Shown here: positions 9,529 to 14,446 of the stretch, piece by piece
Numbering within the stretch: the stretch's first letter is position 1
Layout of the letters: every line of letters starts with the position of its first letter
Position numbers and translations under genes: made by a program
Origin: Coemansia sp. RSA 1804
Taxonomy: Eukaryota > Kickxellomycota > Kickxellomycetes > Kickxellales > Kickxellaceae
Reading direction: 5' to 3'
NCBI GenBank assembly: GCA_027578815.1
Contig: JANBTH010000581.1
Span: 1-14,446, forward strand
DNA length: 14,446 nt
The notes under the pieces: generated by a model
What the model was told of the DNA's origin: nothing
What the model saw: the letters and a program-made list of their open reading frames with translations, nothing else
Database searches by the model: none

Positions 9529-10239
9529 TCATCGCGCGCGCTTTGACGACGGAAGCGGGGCAATCGGCCTGTGTGCACTAGCTGCACCGCCATCCGCCTC
9601 ACCGGTATCGTCCTGGGCGTCATTATCGATGCGTTTACGCGAGTTCTTCTGTGCCCCCGCATTGGCACCGCGCTGCGCCGCACAGATCGGCTCGTACTCG
9701 AGCAGCTTGATACGGTACCCATTGGCCGACGGCGTGGCACAGTACCTGCTGTTCTGAACAAACGTAATGGCATCGGCCGCCTTGAGCGCATACGTGTGCA
9801 TAAGATAGGCGGCGACAAACGCCGAGCTCTTGTCGACCCCGTCGCTACAGCAAACGAGCACCGTCCTCCCCTGCTGCTCAACCAGTTCCGCCAACGTGCG
9901 GTTGGCCTGGACGAAATGCGGAATAATGCTGACTTTGCTCACATCCGCCGGCACGTCCATCAGCGTGAACCGGATCCCCGGGATCTCTAGCTCCCGCAGA
10001 AACCGCTGCTCTGACGGGTCGCGGATACACAGCACGTGCTCTACTCCGTGGCTCGCCAGGTACTCGCTGTTGCGCACCAGGTGGTACGGGCCCAGCAGTA
10101 GGTGCCGCACAATTGGCTGTCCGTTGTACCGGTCCTCGTATGTCCACGACGGCACGCACAGTCGGATTGGACTCTGTCCCATCTCGGGCGCATCCGGCCA
10201 CGCCACCATTCTCTGCGCTGCTGTGGGATCTAGATTCAT
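9529..10239 (-). CDS. STYX: STYX-like dual-specificity pseudophosphatase
   Basis: Single-exon protein of 236 residues with the dual-specificity phosphatase fold. The order of motifs matches animal STYX. It has an N-terminal SWTYEDRY segment (31-38), HLLLGPY (46-52), HGVEHVLCIRD (64-74), the WPD-loop equivalent MDVPADVS (94-101), the P-loop VCCSDGVDKSS (129-139), FVQNSRYCATPSANGY (160-175), LLEYEPI and a basic C-tail ending SSKRAR. The HCxxGxxR signature is altered: the His position is Cys130, the nucleophile Cys131 is kept, and the essential Arg is Lys137. Asp99 is suitably placed for a general acid. Human STYX lost Cys instead and kept Arg; it binds phosphoproteins and F-box proteins without catalysis. 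A similar scaffold role is inferred here; weak catalysis cannot be excluded. The gene converges with the Rho GEF (140 bp between stops) and diverges from the gene at 10434 (194 bp). Confidence 0.86.
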   Translation of the reverse strand: MNLDPTAAQRMVAWPDAPEMGQSPIRLCVPSWTYEDRYNGQPIVRHLLLGPYHLVRNSEYLASHGVEHVLCIRDPSEQRFLRELEIPGIRFTLMDVPADVSKVSIIPHFVQANRTLAELVEQQGRTVLVCCSDGVDKSSAFVAAYLMHTYALKAADAITFVQNSRYCATPSANGYRIKLLEYEPICAAQRGANAGAQKNSRKRIDNDAQDDTGEADGGAASAHRPIAPLPSSKRAR

Positions 10240-10433
10240 TATACGCTGCTGGTGTGAACTGAATTAATAAATGAAGTAAAAAATACAAATTTTACGGAAC
10301 CGCCAAAGAATTTACATATGAAAAAGAACGAAAGAAAAATAAGACAAACAAGACAAAACGAAACACATGTTAAAAATAGTTGTTAAGGGCTTGTAGATCC
10401 ACTCACGCCACTACTCCTTTATTTGATTGAAAC
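10240..10433. promoter_or_regulatory. Bidirectional promoter region between STYX and the 10434 gene
   Basis: 194 bp of AT-rich DNA separates two divergent ATGs, so both genes must start transcription here or within each other. No clear TATA box is seen; A-rich stretches (10318-10380) favour a TATA-less, nucleosome-poor promoter. The functional assignment is by position. Confidence 0.5.
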
Positions 10434-11194
10434 ATGGGAAAAGCAGCGATCAAGCGGCAGAGGAAGTGGCTCGGGGATGCGAGCTTTCCGGCTCACAGGT
10501 CATTCTGGCTTTTGGTCCGGAGCGCCCAGCACAAGCCAAAAGGCAAGACCCTCCCAGGGGGAAAGGACGGGCAGAATCTAAAAACAAGTAATTTGACTTT
10601 CACCACAGAAGAAGAACAAGAAGCCACTTTGCGTGGAACAATGGCTGAAATGACGAGTATTCTGGGATCGGTCTCTAGAAAGACAAGACTGCGGGCAGAT
10701 GGGTCTCTTATTGTTCGTGGTACCTTCCGTCAGATACTTTTATTTCTATTTGGCTCCCCACGCGCTCTTTCCTTTTATCGCCGCCCATTCTCTGCCAAAC
10801 GCCTCCTTTTTTTCTGTTTCTGCTTCTTTTGTTATTGTTGTTGTTATTGCTGTTGATGTTGTTCCTGCTCTGATCCTCAGATCCCTCCTCGTCCTCGTTC
10901 TCCTCGCATCTGCCGGTCCGGCCCGCATATCCGCGCCTGTCCATTCATCCCAAAGCAAACCACGCTTGGTGGGATAAAGAAGGGGAGAAAGGAGGCGGCG
11001 TCACAAAAATAGAATAAACCAATCTTCCTCCGGACACGGTAGAAAGACCACTTCACTCCACTCCGTCATGGCATGGCATCAGCGTGGATGATGAATTAAA
11101 AAGAATCTGTGACGTGTTTACGGCTTTGGAAACATCAATAATTACTGGCATGAAACATGCAAAAAAACAGACAGTATTTATAGCTCCGAAAAAC
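10434..11194 (+). CDS. Uncertain truncated gene; second exon resembles the start of the Cdt1 geminin-binding domain
   Basis: An ATG at 10434 opens MGKAAIKRQRKW and stays open beyond 10719, after which translation turns into low-complexity Phe/Leu. A possible 323-nt intron (GTACCT at 10720 to GTAG at 11042) joins it in frame to RPLHSTPSWHGISVDDELKR and ICDVFTALETSI, giving 146 open codons to 11194, where a good donor GTAAGG follows. The exon 2 pattern LxxxxxxFxxLET, then TVFIAPKNV, resembles the start of the Cdt1 replication-licensing fold (F.(A/S)(L/M)(D/E)T followed by T.F). The rest of that domain and the C-terminal winged helix are not found before the next promoter at about 11270. So this is a truncated copy, a gene remnant, or a wrong model. 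The GTACCT donor is weak, and no function is asserted. Confidence 0.3.
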
Positions 11195-11272
11195 GTAAGG
11201 GGAGAGCGGGGAGATTCTGTCTTTTTTGACTTTTTTTCTCCTCTTGGAAATGGAGCAAAAATAGAAAAACAC

Positions 11273-11280
11273 TATATAAA
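11273..11280 (+). promoter_or_regulatory. TATA box for the secreted protein gene at 11470
   Basis: TATATAAA sits 190 bp upstream of the ATG at 11470. A T- and C-rich leader follows. It is the best TATA match near any intact gene in this window, so the downstream gene may be regulated and not constitutive. That last point is inference. Confidence 0.5.
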
Positions 11281-11469
11281 AACACCCTTTTTCCAAACTA
11301 TAACTGCACCATTCATTCAACGTAACGCCATCTTCTGTTCTTTAATTTTTCTTCTTGTAACTCTTGTCGAACGAAATACCGTTTTCTGCGCTTACGTAAA
11401 TTCTATACGTAGTAACCATCCGTGCCTTTTCTTTTTAATATATCACATATACTTCTCCTCCCACAAACG

Positions 11470-12117
11470 ATGAGGATCGCCGCCACAGCTTCTTACGCCA
11501 GGAAGATCATGCTGCTGCTTCTGGGCGCCGTATGCGTCGGGTTTCTTCAGCACCCAAGGGGCGCCATGGGCCTGAACGTCACCTGCGCAGGCTTCGACAC
11601 CCTGTCCATGATAACATACGACAACGTCACGCCGCAGGCGCTGTCCAGCGTCATAATCGCATTCAAAACCAACACTCCCAAGCAGATCATGGACTCCTTC
11701 TTCGACGCCCTCCAGTGCCGGGGCTCCTCGATGAGAACGCCAAACTACAACACGCTCACGCTCATTGGGCTGATTGCCAAGACCTTTTTCACTGAGCTGA
11801 TGAGCTCTGGGTTTATTGCCGCCGTTGAGGAGGATTCCATCGTCAGCGCTCTTCCCCAAGTGACGTTAGCCGCGCGTTCGTCTACCGTTGCCTCTGCACT
11901 CCCCGTCTCATCGTCTCTTTCCACCAAGCATTCCGGAAGTCTGCACTCCCTTGTCGCCACCGATTCTTCTGAATCGCTTTCGGATACGTCGTTGAGCCAT
12001 ACCAGCAGTAGCAGTAGCGCTGGCCTGTCGGCTATGGGCGGTGCCGGAAATAGACTCTTGCTACTGCTAATTTTCCAGCTTGTTCTTGCAGGCACTATTG
12101 GACTGGCTCTACACTGA
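11470..12117 (+). CDS. Small secreted Ser-rich protein, probable GPI-anchored surface protein
   Basis: A protein of 215 residues that I do not recognise as a named family. The N-terminus MRIAATASYARKIMLLLLGAVCVG is a clear signal peptide (basic n-region, Leu-rich core), with cleavage likely near residues 31-35. The mature start, LNVTCAGFDT, carries an N-glycosylation sequon at Asn36. Only two cysteines, Cys39 and Cys83, lie in the mature region and could form a disulphide. Residues about 36-125 look like a compact helical domain (ALSSVIIAFKTN, IMDSFFDALQC, LTLIGLIAKTFFTELMSSGF). Residues 130-187 are a Ser/Thr-rich stalk, expected to be O-mannosylated. The end, AMGGAGN then RLLLLLIFQLVLAGTIGLALH, fits a GPI omega site plus hydrophobic tail; a plain type I membrane anchor is the alternative. 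The start at 11470 is chosen because it begins the signal peptide. AATAAA at 12141 lies 24 nt after the stop. Confidence 0.82.
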   Translation: MRIAATASYARKIMLLLLGAVCVGFLQHPRGAMGLNVTCAGFDTLSMITYDNVTPQALSSVIIAFKTNTPKQIMDSFFDALQCRGSSMRTPNYNTLTLIGLIAKTFFTELMSSGFIAAVEEDSIVSALPQVTLAARSSTVASALPVSSSLSTKHSGSLHSLVATDSSESLSDTSLSHTSSSSSAGLSAMGGAGNRLLLLLIFQLVLAGTIGLALH

Positions 12118-12747
12118 GCTAATGAATGGTGCAATGACAAAATAAACCATCCCCAACGTCTGTAATTCAGTAGTCTGTTTGTTTGGCTTTCATGTGCCTA
12201 AATTGATATTGCAGCACCTTCAAAATGTGTAGCAGTGCCTTGGGGGTTTGTGTTTGCAAGTTTAACATATATAGTATGCAAACATTTCTTGATTTGCCAG
12301 TGTTCTACTATCTAGATCTGCTTCCATACGAGCATGGAAAAGTCTTCGTATAGCAAGAAAATGTAGTATAGCTGATATTTGGCAGAACATTTGACCATTA
12401 ATCAAACCCAAGGATATCATTGTCCATGTAGGCTCTGTCTTCAGGTCTCCTGGTCATCCTGATTTCTAAATATGATTTTTCACTTTAAATTGCACAAACT
12501 AAAAATTATATATTGCTTTACTCATATTCTCAAATAAAATAGCGTAAAGAAAAGAAAAACTAAGCATATGACGACTTTAAGCTGTGTTTGAAAGCTGCGG
12601 CTGATCAAGCATCAGAGCAACAGCAACGAAAAAAAGCAGAGCCTCTTCGGATCAAATTGACAATTAACGGCGTTTCCTTTTCCTTTTTCTATTCCACACT
12701 TTTTCTATTTTCTCTATTTACTTTTTTCCCATCCGTAAGCGCAGAGA
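12118..12747. other. Intergenic region upstream of mitochondrial uS17
   Basis: 630 bp, AT-rich, with no gene recognised on either strand. The left end carries AATAAA (12141), a likely polyadenylation signal for the GPI protein gene. The right end (about 12670-12730) is a strong T/C-rich tract ending about 20 nt before the ATG at 12748, typical of a fungal promoter or leader. A short open frame from 12588 overlaps the uS17 gene in another frame; I regard it as a shadow. Confidence 0.6.
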
Positions 12748-13026
12748 ATGAGGCAGAATTTCATTGGAATGGTCATAAGCACAGCCATGGACAAGACTGT
12801 CCGCGTCCGTGTGCCGAAGCGTGTTATGAACCGCCATGTTCAAAAGGAGATTCTGGTGCACAAGAACTACATGGCCCACGACGAATTCGAAAAGTGCAAC
12901 CTTGGCGACGTGGTTCGCATCGAGCACTGCCGGAAACTAAGCCGACACAAGTCGTTTGCTGTTGCAGAGATTATCAAGGCTGCCAGAACCTGGACGGATC
13001 CAGATACCGGAATCGTCCACCTGTAA
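12748..13026 (+). CDS. MRPS17: Mitochondrial small-subunit ribosomal protein uS17m
   Basis: 92-residue member of the S17 family, which binds 16S/12S-type rRNA early in small-subunit assembly; here it belongs to the mitochondrial ribosome. The OB-fold signature is evident: MRQNFIGMVISTAMDKTVRV at the start, VHKNYMAHDE, then CNLGDVVRIEHCRKLSRHK and SFAVAEIIKA near the end. The start MRQNFIGMV matches the bacterial and mitochondrial S17 pattern and not the longer cytosolic uS17 (S11), so the ATG at 12748 is the true start. The length is close to bacterial S17 (about 85). No separate cleavable presequence is obvious; the basic first half may serve for import, as in other short mitoribosomal proteins. 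The gene has no intron and ends at TAA 13024-13026. Confidence 0.92.
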   Translation: MRQNFIGMVISTAMDKTVRVRVPKRVMNRHVQKEILVHKNYMAHDEFEKCNLGDVVRIEHCRKLSRHKSFAVAEIIKAARTWTDPDTGIVHL

Positions 13027-13224
13027 AAAAATAATTATGCCACACTCATCATTGATTAAGGTGATTTTTTCTGGATTATCAAAAGAGGCTTGATCGGCGA
13101 TGATAAGAGGGCAAGTCGTTGAACCAGACAAAAAGAAGCGGCTATATTTATTTCTCTTCTCTCCTCTGTTCAATTTCAATTACGATTTCAATAAAGTGTC
13201 TTCTTTTTCCTTCATTTAATCAGA

Positions 13225-13678
13225 ATGCTTGTCTTTTCCGCCATCCGTGTTCAGGTACGAACGAATTTAAACGAAATCGAGAAAAAGAGCATCAATTTCA
13301 CACATACGCTTCATTTACTAAACTACCGCCATTAAAAAATGTCTGTAGGCCGCCAGTCGTATTGCCACCCGTGGCTTTTCAGCAACTGCCAGAAACAACA
13401 AGGGTAAGTGCTCCTTGGTTTGGTAATGCCCGTTTTTCTGTCTGCCCTTAACTACTGTGCAACTAATAATGACACAAAAGTCACTCTATGTAGACATGCT
13501 CCAGGACCTCTACCTTAAGGAGATTCGCAACTATAAGCCCGATCCAAAGGCAACAAAGGCGGAGGTGACAACAAAAAACTTTGTAGCGCCAAAGGTGCCC
13601 GAGACGCCCAAGAACGACATCAAGCTTGAATCTGACATTAAGGCGTACGAGCGGAGCGGAGTCGTCAGCGTAGCGTGA
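13225..13678 (+). CDS. ATP14: F1Fo ATP synthase subunit h, mitochondrial (three exons)
   Basis: Subunit h is a small peripheral-stalk component of mitochondrial ATP synthase. Exons are 13225-13254 (30 nt), 13349-13403 (55 nt) and 13494-13678 (185 nt), encoding 89 residues. Exons 1-2 encode a textbook presequence: MLVFSAIRVQ, then AASRIATRGFSATARNNK, rich in Arg, Ser and Ala with no acidic residue. Exon 3 gives DMLQDLYLKEIRNYKPDPK, the family hallmark (QDLYLKE...YKP), then a Lys/Pro-rich linker (APKVPETPKNDIKLESDIKAYE) and a short tail. The acceptor at 13493 is chosen over AG at 13480 because only it keeps the frame from exon 2. The length suits the family (the yeast precursor is somewhat longer). 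A single-exon reading beginning at 13457 would lose the targeting sequence. Family assignment rests on the LQDLYLKE...YKP motif plus the presequence. Confidence 0.88.
13255..13348 (+). other. ATP14 intron 1
   Basis: 94-nt GT..AG intron with donor GTACGA, branch-like ACTAAAC at 13317-13323 and acceptor CTGTAG. It is phase 0 and joins a 10-codon first exon to the rest of the mitochondrial presequence. Confidence 0.8.
13404..13493 (+). other. ATP14 intron 2
   Basis: 90-nt GT..AG intron with donor GTAAGTG, branch-like CTAAT at 13463-13467 and acceptor TATGTAG. It is phase 1: the split codon G+AC gives Asp at the presequence/mature junction. The alternative AG at 13480 would shift the frame. Confidence 0.8.
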
Positions 13679-14375
13679 ATAGCTAGATCATGTTTTTGAA
13701 ATAGTATTTTAAAGCTCTCTGCTAATGCAGTATCTCTGAGTCCGGTACATTTGTTTGCGATGAATATAACAACAATTACCTCAAGTTTGAATAACAATTA
13801 TGTACCAAGCTAGAGAAATTATAAGATTTATTGAGCAAAATGATGATTTACCTCAAATTATGTTGAAAATTAAGCAAAACAACCCAAATTCTTTATGATA
13901 CAGAGTTGTTAAAATTCAGGATATTCATTTAAATGTCGTATCAGCACATGGTGGTTGAAAGAACATATACATACCAATCTTTATGTCAGAAACAACCCAA
14001 ACTATTTACCATGATCTAAATGCCACCACATTCCAGTGTTTCACAATACATCAAGATAATATAAAGCACACTGGATATTTAAATTAAACAGATTACTTGA
14101 TATAGACAAACAAGCATGTTAGCCGATTAGAATATAACTGTTTACACTGCATGGCGCCCACCTCCTCATATTGACAAAGATTGATGATTTCACTGCACCA
14201 CAAATGTCAGAGTAGTAAAAATTAATAAGAACTTTATAGGACAAAAACAATAACGTAGAGGATATAATAACGGGCAAAAAATATATAATAGGGGATGGGA
14301 AAGTCAAAAAGAACATGCCCAATTTTATCCACTGAAAATAATATTTTCCCTTTTGGAATAGCAAAAGGGAAAAAG
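13679..14375. other. AT-rich intergenic region between ATP14 and tRNA-Val
   Basis: 697 bp with no gene recognised. Small items only: a 12-bp direct repeat AAACAACCCAAA at 13877 and 13990, and an 8-bp inverted repeat TCCAGTGT/ACACTGGA at 14032-14039 and 14068-14075. The last bases hold the Pol III terminator of the tRNA gene. It contains the ATP14 3' untranslated region. Confidence 0.6.
14366..14375 (-). terminator. RNA polymerase III terminator of tRNA-Val
   Basis: Directly after the tRNA 3' end, the minus strand reads ACTTTTTCCCTTTTG: a run of five T, then four T, the standard Pol III stop signal. Confidence 0.8.
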
Positions 14376-14446
14376 TGACTTCTGCCAGGTTCGAACTGGC
14401 GACCTTCTGCGTGTTAGGCAGACGCGATAACCAACTACGCCAAGAA
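14376..14446 (-). tRNA. tRNA-Val (anticodon AAC), 5' end beyond the window
   Basis: On the minus strand the sequence folds as a tRNA. The T arm is GCCAG-TTCGAAC-CTGGC (14384-14400). The anticodon stem TCTGC/GCAGA encloses loop CTAACAC with anticodon AAC (Val, reads GUU and, if A34 becomes inosine, GUC and GUA). The D-arm/A-box region is TGGCGTAGTTGG. The 3' acceptor strand AGAAGTC plus discriminator A ends at 14376. The 5' acceptor strand is visible only as TTCT, so about 3 bases lie past 14446. No intron is present between anticodon and variable loop. CCA is not encoded, as expected in a eukaryote. Confidence 0.93.

Noticed and set aside
10838..10862. TTG/TTA trinucleotide run as a functional repeat
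   Set aside because: Short, imperfect simple-sequence DNA of a kind seen several times here (also near 6070); no evidence of function.
11084..11473. Continuous frame from the Cdt1-like exon through to the start of the secreted protein gene
   Set aside because: Beyond 11194 the translation becomes Phe/Ile-rich and crosses the TATA box and leader of the next gene; a GTAAGG donor at 11195 better explains the exon end.
12588..13034. 148-codon frame overlapping mitochondrial uS17
   Set aside because: Different frame from the clear S17 protein, with low-complexity Phe/Ser start from the T/C-rich leader and no family resemblance.

Overview
The window looks like fungal nuclear DNA. Genes are short and spaced by AT-rich, pyrimidine-streaked intergenic DNA. 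Introns are GT..AG with fungal-style branch points (ACTAAC, ACTAAAC). The gene set is eukaryotic housekeeping: eIF2beta, a Cdc24-type Rho GEF, STYX, mitochondrial uS17, ATP synthase subunit h and tRNA-Val. A decayed FunK1 kinase, a family expanded in fungi, also points to fungi. I favour an early-diverging lineage such as Kickxellomycotina/Coemansia, but that placement is inference from remembered protein style and not proven here.

Layout. 1-950 (+) is the 3' part of the eIF2beta gene with one intron. 1187-3428 (+) is a degenerate region: pieces of one FunK1 kinase gene lie in gene order but carry nonsense and frame lesions. They are separated by non-coding inserts holding palindromic 19-bp-spaced GTTAAC units, a bulged hairpin, a 27-bp direct repeat and TATA-like sequences. 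3429-6508 is about 3 kb with no gene I can support. 6509-9388 (+) is a Cdc24-like CH-DH-PH exchange factor in two exons with a 666-nt intron. It converges on a STYX-like pseudophosphatase at 9529-10239 (-). About 195 bp of shared promoter separates STYX from a rightward, uncertain gene fragment at 10434-11194 whose second exon resembles the N-terminal part of the Cdt1 geminin-binding domain. 11470-12117 (+) encodes a small secreted Ser-rich protein, probably GPI-anchored. 12748-13026 (+) encodes mitochondrial uS17. 13225-13678 (+) encodes ATP synthase subunit h in three exons, two of them tiny. 14376-14446 (-) is most of a tRNA-Val(AAC) gene running off the window end.

The genes do not form a pathway. 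They are individually promoted: cytosolic translation (eIF2beta, tRNA-Val), mitochondrial function (uS17m, subunit h), polarity signalling (Cdc24-like), phosphatase-fold signalling (STYX) and cell surface (GPI protein). The most unusual stretch is the shattered FunK1 locus with its patterned palindromic repeats. Next come the STYX active site, which keeps Cys but has lost the signature Arg, and the truncated Cdt1-like fragment. I did not find a clearly new biological system.
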